A stretch of DNA of 38,520 nt, taken from assembly GCA_947367375.1 (NCBI GenBank), contig CANBDZ010000010.1, positions 1 to 38,520 on the forward strand, read 5' to 3'. Position 1 is the stretch's first letter. Every line of letters begins with the position of its first letter. Below the pieces are notes generated by a model, which worked only from the letters and a program-made list of their open reading frames with translations, was not told the origin of the DNA and searched no databases. Of this stretch, positions 7,993 to 16,929 are shown piece after piece. The DNA comes from an uncultured Bacteroidales bacterium. GTDB lineage: Bacteria > Bacteroidota > Bacteroidia > Bacteroidales > UBA932. The translations under genes were made by a program, and so were the position numbers.

Positions 7993-9411
7993 TTAAGCAT
8001 TCTTCGCCAATGCAATCAAGACCTTCAACTGCTCCGGAGTGAGCCCTTTGAGCTCTTCCATAATGTCTGCATCATCATTCAACTTCAGAAGCCTTGAATT
8101 AAACTCCATCTGCTGTGCAAGAGGAAAGGCATCTATATAGCGGTTAGTGATATTGCTGTCTACAGAGTGGCCCATACTCTCGGATATGTAGTTATGAGGA
8201 ACTCCGGCGTGAGTAAGGTTTGTTGCAAAGGAGTGTCGGCACCAGGTACAGCTTGGCTGGACATCCCATCCCATACTCTTGACAAGACGGCGGACACGTT
8301 TCTTGATGTTCTGGTTTTCCATGGCGACACGTTTTCTCCTGTCGCTAGGAGTCTGAGCGTCACCATATATACCAGGAAACACCAATGATCCTTTAATAGG
8401 AGGAGCTGCAATCTGATCAAGGATAGTCTGTAAAGGAGGAATGATAGGAATAACTACCTCCATGTCACTCCTGTCCTCGGTCTTCTGACGGACGAAGTGG
8501 AATGACTTCTTTCCGCTTTGGAAATAATGGTCGTTATATGTCAAGTGAGCTGCATCGGCCAAGTTGAATCCGTTGCCAAGATACTGAACAAGGAATAGGC
8601 CTAAAGAGTAATGAGTATTTTCCTTCCAATCCACATCCCACTCCTCCGGATAACGTTTTTCAAGGAAGCAATTATATAGTTCTGTCATCTGCTCCACAGT
8701 CAGGTAGAACGACTTTCGGGTATTACCCTTTGGTATTGAAACCAGTTCGTCATCCTTACCGAAAGGATAGTCTGTATGAAGAACATATCCAAGTTTTTCA
8801 CAAGCATACCACGCCACACGGAAAGAGCGCAGATACATTCCGATCGTCGATTTGGATATGCCATCTGCAACCAAGGAGTCACACCACTTCTGGATATCAG
8901 CGGCAGTGATTCTGAAACCTTTTATCTCACCAAGATATTTCACAAACGAGTTCTTGGCTGCACGATAATTAGCTTCGGTGCCTATGGACTTCTTCTTACA
9001 CTCTGCATCCCAGACCTTCAAGAAACTGATTTCATCTCCTACCCCTGTTATCATTGTTTTGATTGCAGGAATGGTCAATCTCTTTGATCGACTCAAAGAC
9101 ACCACCATATCGTAGTACTTATCAAACTCCGCTTCAAGTTTGAGTTTGATATCATATGGCCTCTCCCCTACAAAATTAGCCGGAACGCGTCCTCGTCCGG
9201 TCGCCTTACATACATTTATAAACTCATCACCGGTGAGTTTCATATCCAGATGATAATACCATTTCTTACCCTGCTGATGGAAGCAGATAGCCACAGGAAG
9301 CTTACCCTCACGGGAAGCATGACGAGTATCCAATGTCACACGAATAAAGCAATCACCAACTTTTTGTGACTTTAAAACCGGAAAACGGGAACTTTCATTA
9401 CCTTTGTTCAA
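7993..9411 (-). CDS. Tyrosine recombinase (element integrase)
   Basis: This 472-aa integrase should catalyse excision and insertion of the element. The N-terminal arm-binding part (about 20-125) is followed by a SAM-like core-binding domain (about 128-225) and a catalytic domain. Visible catalytic positions are K310, R392, H415 and the nucleophile Y425 (ITNRYID). At the usual first arginine position the sequence is YLGNGFNLADAAHL, giving N280. The HxxR histidine is T389 (TWCRHSF). Loss of the first arginine is known for the CTnDOT integrase. The only in-frame start near the domain is TTG at 9409-9411, since a stop codon lies four codons upstream. A TACATTTG -7 box lies at 9492-9499. Confidence 0.92.
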   Translation of the reverse strand: MNKGNESSRFPVLKSQKVGDCFIRVTLDTRHASREGKLPVAICFHQQGKKWYYHLDMKLTGDEFINVCKATGRGRVPANFVGERPYDIKLKLEAEFDKYYDMVVSLSRSKRLTIPAIKTMITGVGDEISFLKVWDAECKKKSIGTEANYRAAKNSFVKYLGEIKGFRITAADIQKWCDSLVADGISKSTIGMYLRSFRVAWYACEKLGYVLHTDYPFGKDDELVSIPKGNTRKSFYLTVEQMTELYNCFLEKRYPEEWDVDWKENTHYSLGLFLVQYLGNGFNLADAAHLTYNDHYFQSGKKSFHFVRQKTEDRSDMEVVIPIIPPLQTILDQIAAPPIKGSLVFPGIYGDAQTPSDRRKRVAMENQNIKKRVRRLVKSMGWDVQPSCTWCRHSFATNLTHAGVPHNYISESMGHSVDSNITNRYIDAFPLAQQMEFNSRLLKLNDDADIMEELKGLTPEQLKVLIALAKNA

Positions 9412-9491
9412 TTCAATAGTTTACATCTAAATCGAAACCATTACCAAGAATTAGAACATTCATATCTCTAATACATTTTCTACGATTATAG

Positions 9492-9499
9492 CAAATGTA
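9492..9499 (-). promoter_or_regulatory. -7 box (TACATTTG) upstream of the integrase
   Basis: The minus strand reads TACATTTG, an exact TAnnTTTG match, about 80 bases before the TTG start. No clear -33 TTG is seen at the usual distance, so strength is uncertain. Confidence 0.45.
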
Positions 9500-9516
9500 C
9501 GACTTTTCAATGAATG

Positions 9517-12500
9517 CTATTTCTTCTTCAAGAAGGATTCTTTGAGTTTGTAAAGGGAGATGCCGTTGAAGGAGAAGTATTTCGGACCTTGGCAGAGGCC
9601 GGAGACGCTGCGCTTATTGCGAGGCATATGTTTGGCTGTGAACTCTGCGAGGGTGTAGAGTTCACCGTTACATTCGACTTTGTTGTCTTCTGCTACTGTG
9701 AGTTCAACACCTGTTGGGGTATAGATGATTTTGTCACCGATGGATACGCCGTGTTCGAGGAGGTCGAAGTTGGCGAATTCAGGGTTGATCAGTTCATCTG
9801 TATTGAACAGGGCTTCCTCACCCATAGGTTTGATCATTGACTCTATATAGTCGATCTCTTCTTTGGAGAGGTCGTATTTCTTGTAGAGTTCAGCATCAGT
9901 CCAAGGCTTTGACCAGTCCTGGAGGGGAACGAATTGGAATACCTCACGACTTGTATGCTGAGTCCTCTTCTTAATCGATACAAGATACCTAAAGAAACAT
10001 GTCCTTATGTAAGAGATCACGTTTTCTACAACCTCTTTTGATGAAAAATCACCATTATATCCAATAACAAGATATGTAACTGAACATACCGACCCCGGCT
10101 CACCATAAAATGGTCGTCCTAAAACAACAGAATCATTACCTGAGCCACCTGCGTTAGGTATATATATCTTATGAATATTTAATGCCTGCCGATTTTTAGG
10201 TATATCGCATTCTCTTATCCAGCCATAGCCAGATGAATCCATCTGCCGATTAACGTAAAATTTAATAGGGTGCATCTCATCTCTTTTCTTAACATATCCT
10301 TTCCAATTTGTGCCTAAAATACTCTCACCATCAATCTTAGTAGTAAAATAATCCCTCGGACTGATTAACTGAGAGAAAGAGCGAGACTTGAGGTAATCAC
10401 CATCAACACGCATAATGGCATTTAGGATTGACTCCGCATATACGTCTCGAATAACAATGCCTGCACCTAAAGAATTCAGTTTACTATGCTTCTTCACTAC
10501 ACCGCCTCGCTGATGAATTATATGTTCACATGGGCCAGTATAGTTATCGCTATACAAGAAATAATTTACACCGCCCTTTATCTCTACGCCAGGGAAACAC
10601 TCTCCTGCATTAAGAAAATCCGTTAGTTTAATAAAATGATTAGAATCAATCATATTGTCAACCCATTCATCCTTTATACCTTGGCCATCTTTGGTCATCC
10701 ATCGACTCGGGGTAATCATAGAAATATAATGAGGTTTAATTCTCCTAGCCATCTCAATGAAGAATTGATAAATAGAACCAGCATAAGCACTTGTATTTGA
10801 CAATGCAATCTGATACGGCGGATTTCCTACTATGGCGTTGAATTTCATATTTTCTTCGAGTGAGTTGTTTTTCCAATAATTGATACCGTTGCTGACTTTG
10901 ATGACGAACAGGTCCGGCTGGTTTGTGATTTTGTTGATAAGGTCTTCAAAGTATCTTGCATTGACCTTTACCTGACGGAAACCTCGCAAAGTGCGCTTGG
11001 TGATGCTTTTTGCCATCTCGGTCTTGCAGACGATGAAGATGTTGTCACGAAGTACTTTATCCCATATCTCGTTCTGGACGGACACTGGGATATCGGTTGC
11101 AAGCATGTGAGTGTCTCTATATGCCTGAAGTTTCTCTGCAAAGACGCTGTATGCCATAAAGAGCGGATACAGACCAGTCTTGGAATTAATTTCCAATATC
11201 CTTGTATCTGGATCCTTGAACACTTTGTCTGTTACTTCTCCGTGATCAACAAGACGTGGTTTGAGGCCTTCTGTCTGCATATCTTTTTCATAGAACACCT
11301 GTCCTCCAATGCAGTCACCGATGTGCATATTGACTACACGCCAAGGGGTGAGGACGGTTTCCTTGTCTGGGTTGCGGAAGTATGAGAAGATGCGGGCGAT
11401 TTCCCTGGTGCGTTCCATCGGTGCAAGGCGGTCAGCTGCACGGACGAGATCACGATAGTTACGACCTACTGCACGGAACATATCCGGATCGTAATATGGC
11501 ACGAATTCCTTGAAGAGTTCCTTTGTGACTCCTCGCGGCATGAATTCTTCCCAGGACTGGTTGTCTATGAGTTCGGCAAAGTTCTCAAGGGTTATATCCT
11601 GACCTTCATCTTTAAGTTCGGCTCCGTACATAAGAAGCGGAAGACGGATCGAAATGCCTCGAAGAATGGAGATAGCGGCATCTGCATTCTTCTTTTTCTC
11701 TTTTGCTTCTTCGAGTCTCCGCTTATCTTCTTCAGTGAGTTCTTTCTTGTTCTTTTTCTTGATGCGTTCCAGTTCTTTGTACTGCTCATTCGTGAGTCCG
11801 GTCTTGGCCATATCCACGTCCGTAGATGTATGATTGGCTTTGGTCGCTCCGATGATCTTGTGGAGACCGGCAAATTTTTCGAGTGCTGCAGCGTCGAGTT
11901 TGCGGAGCATTTCGTGATTGTAGAGACGGGGATCGTCGCAGCCGTTCTTGGTCACGCGGGTGATATAGGCTCGCTTGAGTTGCTCCAGCATGTTCTCTAC
12001 ATTGTAGGTGGCCATCTTGGTGCCGTTGTAACCGATGACCGGACAGAAGTTCAGGAATTCTCCAAGTTTGACTCGGTCATTCTGACTGGCAGTGGCTTTG
12101 GTGCTGACTTTTGCTGTATCGGCAAGGACTTTCAGTGTACGGTCTGGAGCGAAATCGAAGACATAACAGTTCTCCTTGCGTCTGCCATCATTGGTAGTGT
12201 ATGGGCTCTGAACACGGAATATGGTCTGCATATAAGCCTTCGCATCCGTGTTGTGAGAACCGGAGAGCATCATTACTGCTGACCACGGGCGCACTGTAAC
12301 GCCGGTTGTAAGTTTTCCGCAAGAGAGGGTGATGGTACGGGTGTCTTCCGGATTGTCTCCCATTGCCTTCTCTACAAGTTTGAGAGCATCGTCATTCTCG
12401 ACTTCTTCATCTCCGTCTCCAGCAACATTGACTATGTCGAACTGTCCGAAGATGGCATGTTCTTTCAGGAGGGATGAAAGGGCACGGGCTTCCTTCACGC

Positions 12501-13863
12501 CGGGAACCATCCAAAGAGTATGACGGAAGGCATTTCTGAACTCGACGGTAGAATATGGGTAATTGCTTTCCGGATCATATTTGATAATGAGGTCAAGGAA
12601 ACTTCTTACGTGGCCTTCGTGAATGAACTTGCCGAGTAATCCTTCCGGCATCTCACGATGGTCACGCTCTATATCTCCTGTCCAGGTGCGGAAGAATTCC
12701 TTGAAGTTGAATGCAGAATCTTCTATATCCTCAAATCCTGCAAGGGCTTTTCCGAGGTCGAAGGTGAAGATATTGAGACGAGGTAGGCCTACATACGGAT
12801 TCGGATCGCCGAAGTTATTGATGTCCCATTCTGCCTTTGCTCTTTGCTCCATGACATAGTCCCAGGTGTAGATTTCATCTTCTGAATAGTCTTCAAGAAG
12901 GTTGAATGGAGTACCGGAAAGGTTGAGTACGTGAGTATTTGCCTTGGTAAGTAGTTTTATGACGTTCTGACCGAGTTCGGTCTGGGTGCCTTCGTGAGCC
13001 TCATCAATGATGAGCATGTCATATTCGGCCTTGAAGATTGCTGAGTTCTTATCGAATTTTCCTCCCGCGAGCTGGGCTCCTCTGAGGTCCTGCATCGATG
13101 CAAAATATACATAATGCTGACTCTGGTTCTTCTTGGCAACTTTTTCCAGAACTTCAAACGGTTCTCCCATTTCACGGGAGCCATAGGTGTACCCGTCAAA
13201 GAGTTTGAATATCTTATGAAAGTCTTCGAACCATCCCTTATCGACCACCGGACGATGAGTAAGAATCATTGTGCGATGGTAGCGGCATTCCTTTACGACC
13301 TGCAGGGCAGAGAGGGTCTTTCCAAATCTCATCTTGGCATTCCAGAGCATGGTTTTCCCGCCAGACTGGAATTTCCTGACCGTCTTTTCTATTGCCTCTT
13401 TCTGTTCAGGACGGAATTCGATTTCATCATCTATTGGAGTGATCTCATTGGCACGGATAGAGAAGCGTCCTTCCTTGACCGCCTTGATTGCTGCCAGAGC
13501 AGTATCTACACTACATTCAAACCATTCACGACCTTGATTCTTATGCGAAAAGTCGTGGCGCTTGATTCCGGACCGGAGGAGCACTTCGTGAACAGCCTTG
13601 TCATTGAAGGTGGTGAGCATACCGCCATGGATAGCCACTGTAAGTTCAGTATGCCTAAGGGTATAGTCAATGCCGGCTGTCTTTGTATATTGGTCTATTC
13701 TCTTGCGTGCAGCTGCATTGAGTTCTTTGCAGTTTGGCGGAAGGGCAAGGTTTGTAGCCTCATCCAATGTCGCTTCTCCAATCTTTACGCATCCGCTGTG
13801 TGCTTCATCAGGAATGGTGAAGATGTATATGAGTTTGGCTTTAAGGGTGGAATAGTACTGCAT
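9517..13863 (-). CDS. GIY-YIG/helicase/Eco57I-like methylase fusion (R-M large subunit)
   Basis: This 1448-aa protein joins several restriction-modification modules. Residues about 8-130 look like a T5orf172/MUG113 GIY-YIG nuclease (KLIYIF, VKIGEAT, AARKRI, KAVHEVL, REWFEC). Residues about 150-620 are a superfamily 2 helicase: MRFGKT near 178-183, DEAH at 287-290, SGTPFNL, and a QTIFRVQSPY motif. The methylase part has NPPY at 1014-1017 (AIVGNPPYQIALS), the catalytic motif IV of N6-adenine methylases, and then a likely target-recognition region. The last about 90 residues resemble a RAMA domain (GVSIGDKIIY, AEFTAKHM). I see no convincing SAM-binding motif I just before NPPY; that motif is in the upstream partner, four bases away. 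Confidence 0.85.
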   Translation of the reverse strand: MQYYSTLKAKLIYIFTIPDEAHSGCVKIGEATLDEATNLALPPNCKELNAAARKRIDQYTKTAGIDYTLRHTELTVAIHGGMLTTFNDKAVHEVLLRSGIKRHDFSHKNQGREWFECSVDTALAAIKAVKEGRFSIRANEITPIDDEIEFRPEQKEAIEKTVRKFQSGGKTMLWNAKMRFGKTLSALQVVKECRYHRTMILTHRPVVDKGWFEDFHKIFKLFDGYTYGSREMGEPFEVLEKVAKKNQSQHYVYFASMQDLRGAQLAGGKFDKNSAIFKAEYDMLIIDEAHEGTQTELGQNVIKLLTKANTHVLNLSGTPFNLLEDYSEDEIYTWDYVMEQRAKAEWDINNFGDPNPYVGLPRLNIFTFDLGKALAGFEDIEDSAFNFKEFFRTWTGDIERDHREMPEGLLGKFIHEGHVRSFLDLIIKYDPESNYPYSTVEFRNAFRHTLWMVPGVKEARALSSLLKEHAIFGQFDIVNVAGDGDEEVENDDALKLVEKAMGDNPEDTRTITLSCGKLTTGVTVRPWSAVMMLSGSHNTDAKAYMQTIFRVQSPYTTNDGRRKENCYVFDFAPDRTLKVLADTAKVSTKATASQNDRVKLGEFLNFCPVIGYNGTKMATYNVENMLEQLKRAYITRVTKNGCDDPRLYNHEMLRKLDAAALEKFAGLHKIIGATKANHTSTDVDMAKTGLTNEQYKELERIKKKNKKELTEEDKRRLEEAKEKKKNADAAISILRGISIRLPLLMYGAELKDEGQDITLENFAELIDNQSWEEFMPRGVTKELFKEFVPYYDPDMFRAVGRNYRDLVRAADRLAPMERTREIARIFSYFRNPDKETVLTPWRVVNMHIGDCIGGQVFYEKDMQTEGLKPRLVDHGEVTDKVFKDPDTRILEINSKTGLYPLFMAYSVFAEKLQAYRDTHMLATDIPVSVQNEIWDKVLRDNIFIVCKTEMAKSITKRTLRGFRQVKVNARYFEDLINKITNQPDLFVIKVSNGINYWKNNSLEENMKFNAIVGNPPYQIALSNTSAYAGSIYQFFIEMARRIKPHYISMITPSRWMTKDGQGIKDEWVDNMIDSNHFIKLTDFLNAGECFPGVEIKGGVNYFLYSDNYTGPCEHIIHQRGGVVKKHSKLNSLGAGIVIRDVYAESILNAIMRVDGDYLKSRSFSQLISPRDYFTTKIDGESILGTNWKGYVKKRDEMHPIKFYVNRQMDSSGYGWIRECDIPKNRQALNIHKIYIPNAGGSGNDSVVLGRPFYGEPGSVCSVTYLVIGYNGDFSSKEVVENVISYIRTCFFRYLVSIKKRTQHTSREVFQFVPLQDWSKPWTDAELYKKYDLSKEEIDYIESMIKPMGEEALFNTDELINPEFANFDLLEHGVSIGDKIIYTPTGVELTVAEDNKVECNGELYTLAEFTAKHMPRNKRSVSGLCQGPKYFSFNGISLYKLKESFLKKK

Positions 13864-13867
13864 AGGC

Positions 13868-14893
13868 CTACTTCTTTATGAGGTCGATATATCGGATTGT
13901 CTTTCCTGTAGCCCAGTCCTTGATCTTTGCATAGACTCCGTTGTGACGGCGGATGTCTCCAGTTTCGCAGCCAGAGCAAGGAGTGACGGTCTTTTCACCG
14001 TCGCCAAAAAGGGATGGGATTTCTTCGATTTCGTCGTGGCAAGTGTCTGGCAAAACGCCTTTGAGACCATCCATCTGCCAGAAGTTCCAGGAGATGATTT
14101 CTGCGATCTGACGAATCTGCTCTCCTGTCGGAGATGTACCGAATTTGTCCTGATGATAATCGAAGAATGTGTATAAGGCATTTTCACGGGCGAGAAGAAG
14201 GTTGTCGCCCTGCCACTCGAATGCATAGATGGATTGGTATGCTTTGGTCGTCCAGTCATACCAATCGTCTGGCGTTTGCGTGTTTTCAGACACCACACGG
14301 AGTTTGCGGTCAAGGAGTCCGATACGGTCTTGAACGGGTATGGTATTACCTGTGATGGTGTCGTAGCGAGAGATAAGATAAGGGGCTTCGCCGCAAGTGA
14401 TTTCCAGACGCATGTCCTCCACATAATCCTGCCAAGTCTTTCCGTCTTTTGTCGGAAAGACTATCGGAGATATATTCGTCATCCAGCCTTTGTCCGTTTC
14501 TTTGTTGAAGATTTCAGGTTGGCCGAACCACTCTGCATCTATGAGATTATTCTGACTGTTGCATATCCACGATGGGGTGAAGACCTCTCCCTTGTCACGG
14601 GCTCTGGACTGCTGTTCCTCCTTGCTTTTGAGAACGCGAGGGCGGATAAGGTTTTCGTTTTTACCTGTAATCGATGCTATGGTGATCTGAGCATCTTCTG
14701 CGTATTCTGGTCCTTGGGAAGAATAGTTGTCAGTAGCCCATATTATGTAGGGCGTTTTCTTGCCGTGCTTTGGACGGCTGCGGTCTGACAGAAGAATTTC
14801 GAGTACGGAGGTATCAAGGGAATGGCAAGCATGATGCTCCATTCCCTGCTGTACGGGGGAAGAGAGACCCCCGGAAACAATCTGGGTGTCCAT
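13868..14893 (-). CDS. R-M methylase partner subunit carrying SAM-binding motifs
   Basis: This 341-aa protein belongs to the family usually named restriction endonuclease subunit M. It contains KGEVFTPSWICNSQNNLID at about 101-119, like the EVFTP/QFYTP motif X region of N6-adenine methylases, and LEITCGEAPYLISRYD at about 163-178, in the place of SAM-binding motif I. AFEWQGDNLLLAREN (about 224-238) fits the next strand. It lacks an NPPY motif, which is present in the downstream protein. Cysteines at 306 and 309 plus H286 and C285 could bind metal. Its stop lies four bases before the large subunit start, so the pair is one operon. A functional split methyltransferase is inferred. Confidence 0.82.
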   Translation of the reverse strand: MDTQIVSGGLSSPVQQGMEHHACHSLDTSVLEILLSDRSRPKHGKKTPYIIWATDNYSSQGPEYAEDAQITIASITGKNENLIRPRVLKSKEEQQSRARDKGEVFTPSWICNSQNNLIDAEWFGQPEIFNKETDKGWMTNISPIVFPTKDGKTWQDYVEDMRLEITCGEAPYLISRYDTITGNTIPVQDRIGLLDRKLRVVSENTQTPDDWYDWTTKAYQSIYAFEWQGDNLLLARENALYTFFDYHQDKFGTSPTGEQIRQIAEIISWNFWQMDGLKGVLPDTCHDEIEEIPSLFGDGEKTVTPCSGCETGDIRRHNGVYAKIKDWATGKTIRYIDLIKK

Positions 14894-14946
14894 TATGCGC
14901 TTTCATTGTGGCACTTGATTTACTCGAAAGCGGCTCCCTACAGCAC

Positions 14947-14976
14947 AAAAAAAGCGTGAACGTTCTACATTCACGC
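14947..14976 (-). terminator. Rho-independent terminator of the structured RNA
   Basis: On the minus strand a 7-bp stem (GCGTGAA with TTCACGC, loop 9 nt) is followed by seven T residues. It lies 54 bases before the R-M operon start codon, so it ends the RNA described at 14947-15134 or acts as an attenuator. Confidence 0.8.
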
Positions 14977-15134
14977 TCCAGGGCCGTAGGATGCCGCAAT
15001 GATGAATAAGTCCGTCCACGCAAAGCGCAGACATTCACGACTTATCCGGTTCATTGCTAAAGAAATTTCCTACGTTTCTGGAGCATCCGAATAAATAGCA
15101 AATGCTATGTTGTTATTTATGTAGCAAGTGTATT
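14947..15134 (-). ncRNA. Structured RNA of about 185 nt, stand-alone or R-M leader
   Basis: A nested hairpin can be read directly. Paired segments on plus coordinates are 14975-14981 with 15078-15084, 14985-14991 with 15068-15074, 14996-15002 with 15051-15057, 15004-15012 with 15039-15047 (one wobble), and 15014-15021 with 15025-15032 (two wobbles). A terminator follows at 14947-14976 and an exact TAnnTTTG promoter box precedes at 15141-15148. The size and the long hairpin with an internal bubble resemble 6S RNA in outline, but I cannot confirm that identity. The transcript points at the R-M operon, and I see no second promoter between its terminator and that operon, so a regulatory leader is equally possible. 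The 5' end is estimated from the promoter. Confidence 0.6.
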
Positions 15135-15140
15135 GCAGGA

Positions 15141-15148
15141 CAAATGTA
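15141..15148 (-). promoter_or_regulatory. -7 box (TACATTTG) for the structured RNA
   Basis: The minus strand reads TACATTTG with TTCGG ending 19 bases upstream as a possible -33 element. Initiation is expected near 15134. Confidence 0.6.
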
Positions 15149-15530
15149 ATTATTTTCGGTGATAATTCCGAATATAAACATATGGATATATCACAACTTC
15201 TATTATGACACAAATATTCGTGTTCTCATCAAACTTTGCCGAATCTCATTTATCAATCCACTGCTTGACTTATAACACTAAAATCATATGCTTTCCCCAG
15301 TGTTCGTGACACGTACACACATCTTGCAATCTGGACTAACGCTCAGATGAAACCGCTGCTGGAAGGCCTGTTTTGAACTCTCAAAAAACGGCGGTTTTCC
15401 GGAACATTTTTGACCTAAAAAGCGGTAAAATTTGGCAGGTTTTTAGCCTGGTTTTCACTGTTTCAGTCTGAAAATCTATGAAATTTCAGACTTGTCCCTT
15501 TAGTGACATTAATACTCTTTTAAGACTTTT
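15149..15530. other. Gene-free gap upstream of the structured RNA
   Basis: This 380-base stretch contains no supported coding region. It is AT-rich near 15150-15250 and contains a small palindrome, CTGAAA with TTTCAG, near 15470-15490. It probably holds the 3' untranslated region of the DUF4143 ATPase gene. I see no other element. Confidence 0.4.
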
Positions 15531-16874
15531 CTATAAGAGCGGTGTCATATAGGCAGGAACATAGAGGGTTTCCTCCTCCCTGGCAAGATCCTTAGTATAG
15601 ATCAAATATCTATCCTTTATTCGGCTGGAGTACTTAGCACTAAATGCATCCAAAGATGCATGAGCCTTATATCCTGATGACTTGACTTCAACCGGGCAGA
15701 GTTTCGCTCCTCTAGAAAGGAGGAAGTCAACCTCGTAATAATGCTTTTCATCCTTTGGCCATGTATGGTAGAAGAGCTTGTTTCCTGAAGCCACCAACAT
15801 CTGGGCGATAAGATTCTCATATACATATCCCAAATTCACCGGAAGTTTATCTGTCAGCAACTTGTCATATATGACGTTCTCGGTAAAGTCCTTATCCCAG
15901 AAAGCAAGAGTGATGAAAAGACCTGTATCGCCCACATAAAGTTTGAACTTATCATAATTGGCTGTTGTAGGCAGACCGACATTCGGATCATCAGCATGAT
16001 GAGACATATTTACGGTCTTGCTATCTTCCAGACTCTTCAGAAGTTCCATCTCCTTATTTTCTTCCACCTCGCCTATTACAGATGACGGAACATAACGAGA
16101 TACATTACGAGCCAGGATAGACGGTATTGACATAAACAATTTGGAGACTCTCTCGGTCGGATCTATCTTGATGAAATCTTCCTCATATAGTCTTATGATT
16201 CTCCTCTTTGCCTCATCTACCGCCTGCAGGTTATTGGTATCAAGATAGGCGTTGACTGCCTGGGGCATTCCTCCAACAAGCATATAAAGCCTCAGATTCT
16301 TCTGAGCCTCTCTATGGGCTGCACCCAAAGGCATCTTCTTATCCCAAAATATCTGCAATAAAGGGAAGGTCGCAGTATCTCCCAAAGCCCACCTGAACTC
16401 CTCGTAGTCCATCGGGTACATCTGAATACGATCTTCTTCGCTCGGAATTGTTATGCCCTCCGTATTCTTCTTGATACTTATCAAAGATCCTGTCTCGATA
16501 TAGTCGTATCTTCCGTCTTGAACCAGATACTTGATTGCCTGTCTCGCCTTAGGACAAGTCTGCACTTCATCAAATATGATTACAGACTGCCTGTCATAAA
16601 GAATCTTAGAATAGATCTGTTGCAAGCGAAGGAAGATAAAGTCCAGATCCATCAAGTCATTGAACAAAGACTTCACCTCCTGACTTGCCTTGTTAAAGTC
16701 AATCAGGATATATGAGCGATATTCTTCCTTAGCAAACTTTTCAACTATAGTCGATTTACCAATACGACGAGCGCCTTCAATCAGAAGCGCAGTCTGGCCA
16801 TTGCTCTTACGTTTCCACTCTCCGATGGCATCATAAATCTTACGTTTAAATACTCTTTTTTCCATATCACTCAT
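15531..16874 (-). CDS. AAA ATPase with DUF4143 C-terminal domain
   Basis: This protein (about 447 aa from the chosen start) has an AAA_14-type ATPase domain with Walker A LIEGARRIGKST and Walker B VIIFDEVQT, and a DUF4143 C-terminal domain ending in YYEVDFLLSRGAKLCPVEVK, which has the D-x(n)-E-x-K pattern of PD-(D/E)XK nuclease-like folds. The open frame reaches 16916, but a TATATTTG -7 box lies at 16884-16891, so translation must begin after it; ATG at 16872-16874 or 16863-16865 is chosen. The mRNA would be almost leaderless. Tandem repeats sit just upstream. Members of this family are abundant in Bacteroidales; their role is unknown. Confidence 0.85.
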   Translation of the reverse strand: MSDMEKRVFKRKIYDAIGEWKRKSNGQTALLIEGARRIGKSTIVEKFAKEEYRSYILIDFNKASQEVKSLFNDLMDLDFIFLRLQQIYSKILYDRQSVIIFDEVQTCPKARQAIKYLVQDGRYDYIETGSLISIKKNTEGITIPSEEDRIQMYPMDYEEFRWALGDTATFPLLQIFWDKKMPLGAAHREAQKNLRLYMLVGGMPQAVNAYLDTNNLQAVDEAKRRIIRLYEEDFIKIDPTERVSKLFMSIPSILARNVSRYVPSSVIGEVEENKEMELLKSLEDSKTVNMSHHADDPNVGLPTTANYDKFKLYVGDTGLFITLAFWDKDFTENVIYDKLLTDKLPVNLGYVYENLIAQMLVASGNKLFYHTWPKDEKHYYEVDFLLSRGAKLCPVEVKSSGYKAHASLDAFSAKYSSRIKDRYLIYTKDLAREEETLYVPAYMTPLL

Positions 16875-16883
16875 ATTTACCAG

Positions 16884-16891
16884 CAAATATA
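16884..16891 (-). promoter_or_regulatory. -7 box (TATATTTG) of the DUF4143 ATPase
   Basis: The minus strand reads TTG, 19 bases, then TATATTTG, a full Bacteroidota promoter. Initiation near 16877 leaves only a few bases before ATG 16874 and rules out the longer frame start at 16916. Confidence 0.75.
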
Positions 16892-16929
16892 ACGATAAAT
16901 TACAGATAATCAACAACTAACAAAAATCT

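Noticed and set aside
74..9416. GAATTGAACAAA near base 74 and again, on the other strand, near the integrase start, as possible element ends
   Set aside because: The copies are inverted, only 12 nt and AT-rich; tyrosine recombinase att sites should be direct repeats.
14814..15038. 74-aa open frame over the structured RNA
   Set aside because: Composition is not protein-like, it crosses the terminator and overlaps the start of the R-M gene; the stems explain the sequence better.
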